Shown piece by piece: positions 29,174-40,745 of a stretch of DNA of 64,000 bases. The notes under the pieces were generated by a model. The model did not search any database and had not been told where the DNA came from. It saw only the letters and a program-made list of their open reading frames with translations. Made by a program: the position numbers and the translations under genes. The DNA is from Aquatica leii (taxonomy: Eukaryota; Arthropoda; Insecta; Coleoptera; Lampyridae): positions 103,032,806 through 103,096,805 of the forward strand of contig CM069434.1 in assembly GCA_035610365.1 (NCBI GenBank). The letters run 5' to 3'. How positions within the stretch are numbered: the stretch's first letter is position 1; every line of letters begins with the position of its first letter.

Positions 29174-30720
29174 TACATGCTATCAATTCTGCAGTTACAA
29201 ATAGCTTGTATCGTGTTTGTATTCTCTATCGAGTCAAAGGTTTTCTTGTAATCGACGTCAGCAAGAAAGAGTGAAATCTGATATTCGGTGCATTTTTTAA
29301 TTAAAATTTTCATGGTTCAAAGGGGATGTAACCTTTTAAAAAACATCCTAAACTAAACGTGTAGTAAGCACTTTTATTAGGAGTTTGTGTAGATGCGATT
29401 GAAAACTCATCGGGTGGTTTGTTTTTCTTCATATCTTTAAAATTTTCCATTATTTCTTCACATGTAATTTCTTGTAAATCTTCAGATCTTACATTCATTA
29501 ATTTTTCAGTTGACATTTCTTTTAAATTTTCTAAATGATCTGCGTCTCTTATTTGATAGAGGTCCTCAAAGAACATTTCTATTATTTTGAGTGTGTTTCT
29601 TCTATTTGTAATTTTTTTTTGTTACTAATCAAACATATTATTTGTCTTCTCCCGAGACTCGGTCTTAGACATATTTTTATTCCTTTCTATAGTATCATTA
29701 ATTAACATTAATTGTTCTTTCTTTTTATGCTCCCGCACGTTCCTTCTAATCCGTTTATTCAAATTGTTATATTATTTTGTTCTTTTTTATTTTGCTCGTT
29801 TAGCTTTGATTGTGTGTCTATCAGACTTTGTGTCTGTGTGTCTATCTTTGTGTTTTTTGGCTGGTGTTGTTTTGCCTGTTGTACACTTTCTATGAGCATT
29901 TCTGTGTTGCTTTATAGTGTTTTTTTTAATTGGCGCGTGTTTTTGTTTTCTTTCCAGTTTTTTATTAATACAGATTTTTGCTCTTATTGTCCTACGATTG
30001 CTACTAATGTCACATCTATTTATTACGCAGACGTCTTAAACTATATGTTTACCATCAGTCAGAACGTAGCTAATTTTTTTTGACAGTACCATAAGGACTT
30101 ATCTAGGTTTACTTTCTATTAGGGTTTGTTTAAAGAAGGAGCTCATGGACTATAAACTGTATTCGTTCATAGTGGTGTTCCGCCTTTCTCATTGCGTTCT
30201 CCATAGCCATATTTTCCAAGCGGGGTTTCTGTTTTTTCTTCTTTGCGTTGAAATCTCCTATAAGTATTCTGTATGTCGATGGAGACTCTTGGAGTGCACT
30301 TTTAATTTTGTCGTAGAATGTTTCGAATTCTTCGTCATTATGGTCGCAGGTTGGGGCGTAAATTTGACAATATATGCCACTCTGTCAGGTATAACTTCGT
30401 ATGTTTTTAGAATAGATGACATTATTGGGCGTATTAAAAACCCTACACCGGTGTATTTATTTCCTTTATTAATAAAATGCGAACCAGAGAGTAGTGTTAT
30501 GTATTCTTTCTACCTCTTTTTTGTCTTGCTTAAACCTAATATGTCTCACTTTATTTTATCCAACTCATATTCCAGTTTGTCAATGTTTGTTATAGATCTT
30601 ACAATTAACGAAGCTATTCAAACCGTCATTATATGGCAGCCTGGTTCAACACAGTCATTGTTAGCACCCTCTCTTCCTCTGACGCTTCGGTTGATGTCAT
30701 GATAACCAACGTTTCCAGGA
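29174..30720 (-). pseudogene. 5' part of RTE-like non-LTR retrotransposon
   Basis: On the minus strand from about 30690 the reading gives an apurinic-endonuclease start (IASLIVRSITNIDKLEYELDKIK, DILGLSKTKK, ITLLSGSHF with GVGFLI) and then, after frame breaks, a charged linker and the start of the RT (ETCEEIMENFKDMKKNKPP-like at 29310-29576, and FLADVDYKKTFDSIE near 29210). The layout is that of the insect CFDP2-like/RTE endonuclease-RT polyprotein. It is the partner of 6800-7116. Plus-strand ORFs across here are antisense shadows. Confidence 0.6.
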
Positions 30721-31685
30721 GGGCTGGGTACTGAGAGCCTTTTTTCATTTGTTATTTGGAGTTCAAAAATTTGAAAGGTTTGAACCTACCTTCTTACGTT
30801 CGTCCAGTGCGAGTTGTGAACGGGGTAAAAAATGGAGTTTAGAAACGATAGTATGGTTTGTGGTCAGGGCTGAAAGTAGGACATGATTTCTTCTAGGTTT
30901 TGGGTTTGGGTTTTGGGAATGGAGGAAAATTGATGTTTGCGTAGAACAGGCTTGCTTCCTTAAAGTAGACCTACCGAGATCGTAAATGAATGTCTAGCCG
31001 CTACCCAGAACTGTCAGATTGACTTTCGTAAATATTAAAATCATCAGTATAATAATATAAATCTCAACTATTTTCAAATTTTAAATTAGAAAGTAGGGAA
31101 TGATGATTACAACAACTTTACCGATTATAATATATGGAAAATTGCTGCTATACATATGTGTTGTATTTTTTATCAACAAATAATCTAAATTAAAGCATAA
31201 TCTTTCATTATATGAAAAGCGTGTGTTCTAATTTCCTTTTTTGTAACACTCCGACATTGTAAAGTTACTCACATTACAATTGTCGTCATTGTAACACTCG
31301 TTCTACCATAAACTATTGTTTATGCGTGGAAGATGTGAGTTAAGTGGTTTTATTATTTACCGGCGCAAATGTTTCCTTCAGAAACGAGTCGATATAATAA
31401 AATTAAAAAAAAAAGAAAAATATCTACGAAAGAATTTCGTAGCTTTCTGGCTGAAACTAGTTTTAAGCTACATCGATTATAATATAACATACCTACCTTA
31501 TTTATTTATGTTTTTAAAAATTTAAACAACCTTATTTTGAAATAAAATAATAATTTAAAGCTTCACTGAAGGTACGCAAAACACAAATCGGATTTAACTT
31601 TATAATTAATTACACTACAATATTGTTTTTATTAGTATTTTTTCTTCTAACTTTATTGTCTAATTTTGAAACTCCTGAAAAGTGA
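30721..31685. other. Non-coding stretch
   Basis: I see no supported gene, RNA or repeat structure beyond short AT-rich runs. It lies between the end of the non-LTR relic and the 3' end of the sugar transporter gene. Confidence 0.4.
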
Positions 31686-31689
31686 TCTG

Positions 31690-33136
31690 TAATTTCTTAT
31701 AACGGTTTCCCTTCAGTTTCTGGAAGAATAAAGTACATAATTAAGCAACCGAAAAACGCAATTATTCCGTAACACCAATACGTCCACGCAATAGTTAAAG
31801 AATTAATCATAGTTAAGAAAATCTTGTTTGCAGAAAATCCAAAAACCTATGACATTGCACTTGCCGCCCCACAGCCTGTTGCTCTTGTCTCGTGCGAGTA
31901 TATTTCCCCAATTAATATCCATGGAAGCACTCTCAAACCGCAGTGACCAGTAAAAGCGATGAGAATTAAAAATACTAAAGGTATCCAATTATGTTCGTCA
32001 ATCGTTGGTATTGATGGTAAATTGTCTGGTTTAAATTCAATGTAATGTATCGCATTTATATGTGCGTAAACGCCAACAACTATGTCGCATAACGCAACTG
32101 CGCATATAGACATAAAACCCATGACCCGTTTTCCACAATAACGTACAAAAAAAATACTTAGAGTGCAACCTAAAAATTCTAATAGTCCTAAAAGTATAGT
32201 TGCGTAATATTTATTCATTGGCGCTTTCAAAGTTGCAAAAACATTTATCGCGTACGTTTGTAAAGTCCACGCACCAGTAAAGTTCGTTAAAAAGTAAATA
32301 AAAGACACCATGGCAAATGGCCAAAGAAAACTCTTACGGGTAAATAATTTAAAATGTTTTATTTTTTCTTTGATAAACGATTTAGTCTCAGTAGACATCG
32401 GTTTTTGATTATCATTTACGTTACTGAAACTACCGTCAAATGCTGGATTATCAACACCATTTTTAAGCGGATTATTATACACAATCAATTTATGACCACG
32501 ACACATTGCCTCAAATTCTTCTTCTACATCTTCTACTTTTCCCCATCCTCTTAACCATGCCAAACTTTTACGTGCATGATTTAACTTATTGTGCATAATA
32601 AACCAATGTGGACTTTCAGGCATCAAACTTAGTAAACAAAATGATAAAATTGGAGGTCCTAAACAAACTAAGGCAACCGTTCGCCACGGTAGTAAGGTTC
32701 CTACGAGGAATTGAAGTAAAACTCCTAATGTTACACTTAAAGTACTTGTTGCGGATAACATTCCTCTTAGTCTTGGTGTTGTTATTTCTGATACATATGC
32801 TAAGACCTATGACAAATAAGGTCATTTATATTACCTACGTTTTTGTAAATACTTACAGGTGCTTCAACTAAACCACCACATAATCCAGTTATTGATAAAG
32901 CCAAGTAAATTTGCCAAACTGCATTAGCAAATTTAAAAATTAACCACTACGCTGCCAATGGAATTGTTATAACTTGCATTGCACGTCTTCTGCCAATAGG
33001 TTGTGTTAAAAATCCGGAGAGTAGACAACCTATAGGCACACACATCAAGTTAATGGAACCTATGCATTCAATAACTTTATTAATAATTTCAAAATGCACA
33101 GACTCACTATTGTTTACAATTTTTTGTTTTATTTGC
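31690..33136 (-). pseudogene. Facilitated trehalose/sugar transporter (Tret1-like, MFS), two nonsense codons
   Basis: This is the host-type gene of the window. A first visible exon (33136-32858) follows an acceptor TTTTAG and encodes GCLLSGFLTQPIGRRRAMQ, the GRR motif of the sugar-porter MFS loop 2-3. A short intron (about 32857-32808, GTAAGT to CATAG) follows. The next exon encodes VSEITTPRLRGML, PESPHWF, a cytosolic loop, repeated hydrophobic helices and PETEGKPL near 31710, the family's C-terminal signature. TAG codons interrupt the frame at about 32953-32955 (before WLIFKF) and at about 31846-31848 (before VFGFSAN). The first helices are not found in the window upstream; they may be in a distant exon or lost. 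It would transport trehalose or glucose across the plasma membrane if intact. Confidence 0.75.
32808..32857 (-). other. Predicted intron of the sugar transporter gene
   Basis: On the minus strand it starts GTAAGTATTT and ends TGTCATAG, 50 nt. Removal joins EAPV-type and VLAYVSE-type segments as in the family. Confidence 0.6.
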
Positions 33137-33139
33137 AAC

Positions 33140-33750
33140 TAAAAGAAATTATTCAAATAAATGATATAAACCATAAAATAAATATACAAAAAATTTTTTT
33201 TTTTTTATTATTGTAAATATAGAAATTATAAGACAACATACTTTTGCCATAATATTGAAGCGTTCTTGAAGTAATTGAAAGCTTCAAAACAATAATCGAA
33301 AAACGTGCAACATTCTGAATATATATAAGCGTTCGTAGGAAGATCCAGTTTAGTTTTCAAATTTCTGTGTAAATAAATAAAGTGTTTAACGCGTGTGCTA
33401 GATAAATAAAAGTGTATCAAGTGAATATAAATACGGTGTGTAAGTGGACGTGTTGTTAACATAAACAAATACCGGTTTAGATAAACAGCAGTTTTTCTTA
33501 AATATTGTTATATTTCATTAGCTACGTTTATAAAATTTAGTGCTAATCGTGTAAATATTTCGTTTGCAAATAAATTAGTTTAAAACTCGTTAGAATATTT
33601 ATTTTGTGTAACAACATGTGTAAATTAGGCTCGGGTTTTAAAAGTCCATGAGAAAAAAACGACCAATTTAGACAGGAACAAGTTCAATATAACATTTTAT
33701 TGCTCAAACAGAGACTACGAGACTTCCAAAGTCTCAAAATCTCTCAAAAA
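33140..33750. other. Non-coding, possibly gypsy leader/LTR remnant
   Basis: No gene is seen. The stretch 33370-33610 shares short phrases with 900-1060, upstream of the other reverse-transcriptase relic. Confidence 0.25.
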
Positions 33751-34440
33751 TAGTTTGAATATTAAAATATAACGTATTTAGTAGAATTAATCTTTAAAAT
33801 GCCTACCATCAACTGCAAATCATTGATTCTGAGAAGCATTATACAGCGTTCGAAGCTAATGGTAAATTGTACCAATTCCGACGTGTTCGCTTCGAAGTTA
33901 CTAATGGTGTAGCATTGTTTCCAAAGGACTACTGAAACCTTAATTCAGAAGGAACAACTAAAGGATACGCTTTTTTATTTGGATGATATTACAATTGATG
34001 AAAGAGACCAGCAAGAGCATGATAGGAGTTTTTCAAAAATTTTTTGCCGTTGCTAAAATGTATAATCTAACACTAAACGAAGAAACGTGTGTCTATTGGG
34101 TTATTGGGGTATATTGTTGAAAACAAAACTATCAGACCAGAACCAGCGAGACTAGTTCCGTTAATGAACCTACCTGTTCCTAGCGATACTGCCTCCCTGC
34201 AAAGAGTTCTCAAAACGTTTGCTTATTATTGTCGATGGATTCCAGCGATTTTAGTTAAAATTTGCCGTTTCTTGACCAAAGCATCTTTTCCCCTATCAGA
34301 GAAGGCTGTTGCTGCTTTCAACTTTTTTAAAAACTCTATCGCTAACGCGACTCTAGCTGCTATTGAGAACGACGTTCTTTTTCGCGTTGAAACTGATACC
34401 TCTAATTTTGCTAAAGGTGCTACCCTAAGCTAAGCGGGTC
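33750..34440 (+). pseudogene. Ty3/gypsy-like RT and thumb/RNase H relic
   Basis: A frame near 33975 gives LFYLDDITI, the YLDD active-site box, and then after breaks GLLGYIVENKTIRPEPA, LQRVLKTFAYYCRWIP, AFNFFKNSIANATLA and VETDTSNFAKGATLS, which is the gypsy RT thumb and the start of RNase H. Many stops separate the parts. It ends in TAA at about 34431. Confidence 0.7.
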
Positions 34441-34861
34441 GACCGATAAGCGTTCAGCTCAAGAACCTTACACAAGTCTGAGCAGGCTTTATACGTCTTC
34501 ACGAGGTTCTCAAAGTTCAGACTTTTGGTCTATAAATAAGTGTTAGTTTTGATATTTGTTGGTACACATAGCTGGATTAAAAATAATAAAAGAATTTTGA
34601 TATTTTTGTTTGGTTAACGATTTCGTTTTGACTTCAGAGTTTGTTTTGAACATTTCTTTATTTACGCATTTTTACAAAAAACACATTTGACAATGTTGTA
34701 AAACAAACTTTCTATTCTAATCCAATCTTAACAGATTTCAATCATAAGCATCATTTGTCAAATGTTGACATTAGTAGTTATATGAGGCCGGTTCTAAGCC
34801 ACAAATTCCCGCGCTTTTTAAAAAATTTGAATTTCGTGTAAGTTCGGTCGAGATCGTATTT

Positions 34862-35420
34862 TCTTCGACTGTGTTCGTGTGCGCTCGTAATTTTCAGACC
34901 GGTTTCGAATTTCAACTTCCGGTTTCGAATTTCAACTTCCGGTATCGAATTACAACATCCGGTATCAAATGTCAACTTCCGCTTTCGAATTTCAACTTCC
35001 GGTATCGAATTACAACATCCGATATCAAATTTCAACTTCCGGTGTTATATTACAACTTCCGGCATCGAATTACAACATCCGGTGTCGAATTACAACTTCC
35101 GATGTTGGATTACAACTTCCGGTGTCAGATTACAACTTTCGGTATCGAATTACAACTTCCGGTGTCGGATTACAGCTTCCGGTGTCAGATTTCATTGCTG
35201 TGCATTGTCATCAAATTTTTTCGAGTTCATTAGCTATGATGAATCAACAAATTTTCTATAATGAACTTACGGTGTCTACTTTGTTTCCGCTTAAGTTCAA
35301 TCATCTGCAAAAAACGCTGAATTAACTACAAAGTTCATATACCTCGGTTTTTTTAAAATATGACTTCTTGCAGATTCATAAATTTTTTTATAGCACTTAT
35401 AAAATCAAATCAATGAAAAT
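34862..35420. repeat. Left copy of inverted subterminal repeat with ETS-like array
   Basis: It is the inverse of 42765-43330. About 15 units of 20 bp carry AACTTCCGG (reverse complement CCGGAAGTT), from about 34905 to 35195. The flanking 200 bp (GAACTTACGGTGTCTAC, TTGCAGATTCATAAA and neighbours) are also shared. Confidence 0.9.
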
Positions 35421-37008
35421 TATATATTTATTTAATTCATTATTGTATACACTTCAAATAGTATTACAGTTAACTTTATTTAAGTTACAATTAAAATTTA
35501 TAAATTATTTTTTATAAAGACTAACAAAACAATGTTTTTTTCCTGCAGATGGTATTATATTTTATATTACATTTAGCAATTATTTTCGTTTTAAAGCTTA
35601 TAAAATATTAATGTCATGAATGAAAAAATTATCAATTTATTTAATTTATAGTATATACACTTATGCGTTTGGTTTAAGATTGCAATTTTAATAATACATT
35701 TTTTAAATCATTTAGTTGCGTTAATGGCGGCATCAGTCGAATGAACTCCTTAATTATGTTACATTTAATATATTATATGCATTTAAAAGTGTTTAGTTAA
35801 TTTTAATTTAGAATGTAAATTTAAAAAATGAGCAATTAGTTCTTAATATAAATTCCATTCATAGCTATTTACTATTTATATACACAAACAAAATGCTGAT
35901 TTAACTATTGAGTAAATTTCATGTTACAAATCTAGACATTGCGAACAATGTAGTTATATAATTTCTTCAATGCAAAAATAATCCATTTATTTAATTTAGA
36001 TTATAGTTGTATTGTTTTGTCGTGTAGCAATATACTACACTACTGCCAATACTACAGTAATTTTATTTATAAATAACAGTGCAGAACTTTAAACTTTTAT
36101 TTTCATAATTTATGAAATAAACACTTCTTTACATATGTTCGTCTTATTTGCTTCGAACATGGAGCTTACTTTTTACACACTGACTCCTTCCCTTCTACAT
36201 CCCTTAAATTCTAAACATGCGCCTGCATTACAATTAAAACTATTTTTTATAAAAACATCATATGAAATCATAGTAAAATAAAGAAATTGCTTTTTCCACA
36301 GATGTTATATTATACGAGGGTCGTTAGCATATATTTTTTTTGTTGACTTAGTTTTATTATTACAGGTTGAGAACGTTTAATGTTTAAATTAAATTAAAAA
36401 ATTTACTAAGTTTATAAGGTCCACCCGGTAAATTTGATTAAAAGAATAACTGAAATCCATACGTTTTGTATGCATATTAAAATTACAATTAAAATAAAAG
36501 ACTAACGTTAAAGTGTTTACTCAGCATATAACGAGTCGTTGACACTCATAATTTTGTTGATTTGCATTATTCAGCCTTAACCGTTTATAAAACAGTAATT
36601 TCTTAAATGAAAAATAGTCAATTTAATTTATATAATATTGTTTTATTTGCATTATTAGCATTTGTAAAATCAAATCAATGAAAATCACTAATTTATTTAA
36701 GTAATTATTGTATGCAATTCAAATAGTATTACAGTTAACTTCCTTTAAATTACAATTAAAACTTATAAATCATTTTTTATAAAGACTAACATAAAAATGT
36801 TTTTATTCCCGCAGTTGATATATTTTATATTACATTTAGCAATTATTTTTGTTTTAAAGCTGATAAAATATTAATTTCATGAATGAAAAAATTATCAATT
36901 TATTTAATTTATAGTATACACTTATGCGTTTGGTTTGAGATTGCAATTTTAAGAATACCTTTTCAAAGTATTTCGTTGCGTTAATGGCTGCATCAGTCAA
37001 ATAAACTC
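35399..37008. repeat. Direct repeat pair of about 345 bp, 1.27 kb apart
   Basis: 35399-35747 and 36666-37008 are near-identical (AAAATCAAATCAATGAAAAT, TTATAAAGACTAACA, ATGAATGAAAAAATTATCAA, CACTTATGCGTTTGGTTT). Weaker matches continue outside: 35825-35970 resembles 37585-37705. The block between element B's left repeat and the MCP gene therefore consists mostly of a degenerate tandem duplication. I see no gene in 35420-37850. Confidence 0.8.
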
Positions 37009-37850
37009 AAAAATAGGACCCCAGATATTTTTTTTTCTCGTACTCATACTAGGTGATGTGTTGTATTTGCATCAGTGTTTCCAATAATTTTTTTATAGAT
37101 GTTAAGTTACATATTAACATACGAATCATTGACGCTCTTATAATATGTAAACTATTTATTTATTTGTTTAATTATGCATTTCAAGTTAATACACCATTAA
37201 ACTAAACTAACTGGAATATATAGAAATAAATCTATCATAAGCAATAAAGGACTAACTTGTTTATCCAAAATATCAGGAATGGTTCCTATCAAATTTTTTA
37301 GAGCCATTCTAAAATCACATTATTAAGGATCAAATATTCGTATGCATATTTATTCTTTGAATAAGAAAAAATTAATTTTTTGAATGTAAATGTTGAATGG
37401 CCAATGAATATTCGAGATAATGATGCCTAACTGTTGTCAACTTAAGATAACAAAATTTAGTCTTTTTGTAGCGGAAAATATAACTTCACTTCAATCATTT
37501 TGACTCACTGAAATCAATACAAAAAGGATGGAAATTCTAATAAATAAAGTCTTGTTATACATTGCTAAATATTTTTCAATTAAACTCCATTCATCGTTTT
37601 AGCATTTATTATTATTTATATACAATGTTACATTTAACTATTGAATACATATTATATTACAATTATAGACATTGACAAAATGTGTTTACATAATTTCTTT
37701 AATAAAATAGTATTAAAGTTAACCTTATTTACATTATAATTAAAATTTACTTTTTTTTAATAAAAACATCATATAACATTATCATGATCGTGAAAGTTCA
37801 TATTTAGACTCGGTAGTAAGCGATTTTTTTTATCATACGTTCACGATTCA

Positions 37851-39074
37851 CTATACTAATGATACAATATTTCTTATTGGTACATATTTTACGATCCTAT
37901 CATGAAGTATTAAACAATAAGCAGTTGTTTTATCAGGAATATTTACATTTGTTTCAAATTCGATTTTTATGTCCACCGGGCTCTTTTTTAGTTCCTCTTT
38001 TTGCTTAGAACAATCTATAACTGCAATTGGAGCATATCTTTTGAATTCTTCTGGAGTGAATATTGGTTCTCTATCTTTGTACAGGAACGAAGTTTGAAAT
38101 TTGGTGAATAGTTCATATAACAGAGCATACTGGTTGTTTGCAAAATTTAAATTTAAGTTGTCGTAAGGGTATACAGCATCATTAAGAAAAACTTTAATAT
38201 TAGTTAAATTGCAATGATCAAAACGACTGCAATCTTTATGTACTTGATTTTTTCTATCCGTCTGAAAACCAAAGATTATGCATTGTGGTTTTTCTACTGA
38301 GGTCTTAATAGCCCAAGTATGTTTTTGTGTTTGCGGTAATGATGGATATTGATGTAGTTCTCTACTTCTAAATGAAATATATAATTCTTCTGCACTTTTA
38401 ACAACATCAAGTAATTTTAATTGTTCTGTAATTGAAACAGATATGTGTGGAACTCGTCAGATCACCTTATTTAGTTGAACTTTTATAGTTTTTGTATTGT
38501 AGTCAACTACTAAAGCGTTATTATCTGTATTGCTGCGAAGTAAAACCAATTCTTGTCTACAATTGACTACAACCTTTTTAAAATCTTCGCACAAACCTAA
38601 AATCATACGAAGAGGTATAACCGCATCAAAATTTCCTGAAGATATATCCAATAATCTTGAATTGCCTATGGGAAACCAACCACCGTTTTCAAGAGCTTTG
38701 CTTTCTTCTGTATTGTATGACACATAACCTTTTAGAACAGACGTAATTCCAGTATTTCTAACGCGATCGATAACTTCTCCAGAGATCTCTAAACGAATCT
38801 CGTCAAATAAAAATAAGATACCCATATTAACAAATCGAATATTAGGTGTTTGAATCTTTTCATTTTTATTGTCATATGCTTCCACTTTTCCTTGTACATG
38901 AAGAGAACTATACCAAGGTAACGTATACAATTCTTGATGTTGTATAGGAATCCTGATTTCATCGTTATTGTTAAAGGAACTTGATGCATAAGGTGGATGA
39001 CTTCGTTTTTCTGCATATGCAATTGTAGTATCAAAAACAGGCGGTTCGTCTACATTCAAAATTTCATAATTCAT
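37851..39074 (-). pseudogene. Element B major capsid protein, one frame break
   Basis: The first frame (39074 to 38457, 205 aa) carries the N-terminal jelly-roll blocks (FDEIRLEISGEVIDRVRN, TSVLKGYVSY, NGGWFPIG, VVNCRQELVLLRS). After a break near 38458 another frame runs without stop to TAG at 37851-37853, with LHQYPSLPQ, WAIKTSVEKPQC, YPYDNLNLNF, YAPIAVIDCSKQ and CLILHDRIVKY. Block for block it matches the element A MCP. Only one break in about 400 codons indicates modest age. Confidence 0.88.
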
Positions 39075-39076
39075 TT

Positions 39077-39259
39077 TTATGTGAGTACTTTTAACCCTAA
39101 AGATTTTAAGTATTTTTTATTCTTTTCTGTTAAGCGATTGATTTTAGCAGACCGACTGAAAACTTTTGTATTATTTTTTGTATTTATATAGTTTTTCGTC
39201 GTTTTGCTAGTGTTTAAATGTTTACTCCAATTTTTATTTCTGCTAAACACAAGTCCCAT
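39077..39259 (-). CDS. Element B small protein, MGLxF start and LKSLGLKV end (60 aa)
   Basis: It is 60 aa, very basic and Asn/Lys-rich. The start MGLVFS fits the MGxxxS pattern for N-myristoylation, and residues 43-58 hold LTEKNKKYLKSLGLKV, matching residues 74-89 of the element A counterpart. Start overlaps the penton stop (TAATG). Conservation of position and both ends in two divergent elements argues that it is a real gene despite its size. Role unknown, perhaps a minor virion protein. Confidence 0.65.
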   Translation of the reverse strand: MGLVFSRNKNWSKHLNTSKTTKNYINTKNNTKVFSRSAKINRLTEKNKKYLKSLGLKVLT

Positions 39260-39966
39260 TACGATGACTTATTATATTTTTTAAGATGCAGTCTAACCGT
39301 TATCACCTCTCCTCTAAAATCAACTAATTTTTGATCCTGATCTGTTATTTTTATAGTTATTTCGTCTATTTGCTTTGTGTTAATTGGTAAATAAATTACA
39401 TTAGTTGGAGTTTCTATAATTTTATATCCTGGTGGGACTGTAGGAAAAAAATCATGAATCACATGTACTGGTTCGCCGTTTCGGAATGAACTGGTGACGA
39501 TATTACATTCTACGCATAATGCGTTTAATCCAAAAATTTTACAAGGAAAATCTGATATGTTTCTTGTATTTGCTTTCAGAATTCTAGGTTTGAAACCCAA
39601 TAAACTACTAATCGAACCTTCCTTAGAGAAATCAATATCCAAAGTGCACTTAAGTTCAGATCGTAAAGTATTATTATTTCCTTTTATGCTTATTGTAGGA
39701 GCAGAGTGAGCTTGATTTATATGTTTGTTTTCATACTTTAAAAGTTGTTTACTTAAATAATTATTAATATCATCAATTTCATAAGAACCTTCAGGAATTT
39801 CTATACAGCGTTCTGCGCCATTTTGAAGTATAAAATGACATTTATTATTAGAGCTGTCTATATTCGCGATTGAATTGAACGTTTCTAAATTTATCAAACC
39901 CAAAACATAATCCTCATCTTCTAATATGATAGGAGGATAATATTTACTAAAAAGAACGGATTCCAA
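39259..39966 (-). CDS. Element B minor capsid protein (penton-like), intact, 235 aa
   Basis: The frame is complete. Blocks in order are YVLGLINLETFNSIANI, CIEIPEGSYEIDDINNYL, NNTLRSELKCTLDIDF, SISSLLGFKPR, CNIVTSSFRNGEP, HDFFPTVPPGYKI, NVIYLPINTKQIDEI and VRLHLKKYNK. These match the two frames of the element A penton gene and confirm where that one is broken. It would form capsid vertices with a single jelly-roll fold. Confidence 0.88.
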   Translation of the reverse strand: MESVLFSKYYPPIILEDEDYVLGLINLETFNSIANIDSSNNKCHFILQNGAERCIEIPEGSYEIDDINNYLSKQLLKYENKHINQAHSAPTISIKGNNNTLRSELKCTLDIDFSKEGSISSLLGFKPRILKANTRNISDFPCKIFGLNALCVECNIVTSSFRNGEPVHVIHDFFPTVPPGYKIIETPTNVIYLPINTKQIDEITIKITDQDQKLVDFRGEVITVRLHLKKYNKSS

Positions 39967-40229
39967 TCCAGTCAGGGTAAATGTGGAAGACGTTATGCTG
40001 CTTGTTACTCACTAATCTTTTAACTCAACAGCATCAGGAATATATATTTACTAATCTTAAAGTTTAAGTTTAAACTATACTACTTAATGATATTCAAATC
40101 TTATTATCTGAAATTAGAAATGTCATTTGAACTAGGATTTGAACCTGGGGTTTCTCGGTTACAAAGTAGTTGAGCACGCAAATTATCTATAAATTAGGAA
40201 ATATTCTATTGTTTATCTATATTGACGGC

Positions 40230-40570
40230 TTATACAGTTTTTAATCTTTTATTTTGTGATATGTTGAATAAAAAAAGCAAAACTTTTTCTGTATCTACTC
40301 GAATTAATATCTCTTTCCATATTGATTACTAAAAAACCATATTATTTATCCATTCATCAAATGATAAATTGGCGCTTACATTATTCTTAGAAATATGTTG
40401 TAGATTTAATACATCCTGTTTGCAGACTATTATAAGGTTAGCATTATTATGAATTAATTGTTTTGGAATGCAATCATAGGTTTGACATAAGTAAAAACAA
40501 TTTATGCTATTCTGGTGACCTATACTAAAATGCTCTCTCATTAAATTTTGTTTATCACACGCGACATCTA
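40230..40570 (-). pseudogene. ATPase C-terminal fragment, left palindrome arm
   Basis: The minus-strand frame reads VACDKQN, then CFYLCQTYDCIPKQLIHNNAN and SANLSFDEW, matching the part of the element A ATPase just after Walker B. A break near 40340 follows, and the RYRKS end lies in another frame. Walker A and B are absent: homology begins exactly where the TTTGCAAAC array ends. Confidence 0.8.
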
Positions 40571-40574
40571 CAAA

Positions 40575-40745
40575 CAAACCAACCGCTTTGCAAACCGACC
40601 ATTTTGCAAACGAACCACTTTGCAAACCGACCGCTTTGCAGACCGCTTTACAAACAGGTGGTTTGTTTGCAAACAGCTTTACGAACAGGTAGTTTGTTTG
40701 CAAACAGCTTTACAAACAGGTGGTTTGTTTACTAACAGCTAGTCA
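40575..40745. repeat. TTTGCAAACAAACCACC-type tandem array, left arm
   Basis: Units of about 30 bp with (T)GTTTGCAAACA palindromes recur here and in inverse form at about 41730-41935. ORFs full of Lys-Pro-Pro-Val-Cys or Cys-Leu-Gln-Thr repeats are translations of this array. Confidence 0.85.

Noticed and set aside
30145-30702. 185-aa plus-strand ORF with hydrophobic segments
   Set aside because: It is antisense to the endonuclease part of the non-LTR relic, which has clear family motifs on the minus strand.
34871-35325. Repeat proteins read from the CTTCCGG array, and the mirrored ones at 42929-43385
   Set aside because: All frames of a 20-bp-period array stay open by chance; the DNA-level ETS-like motif is the conserved part.
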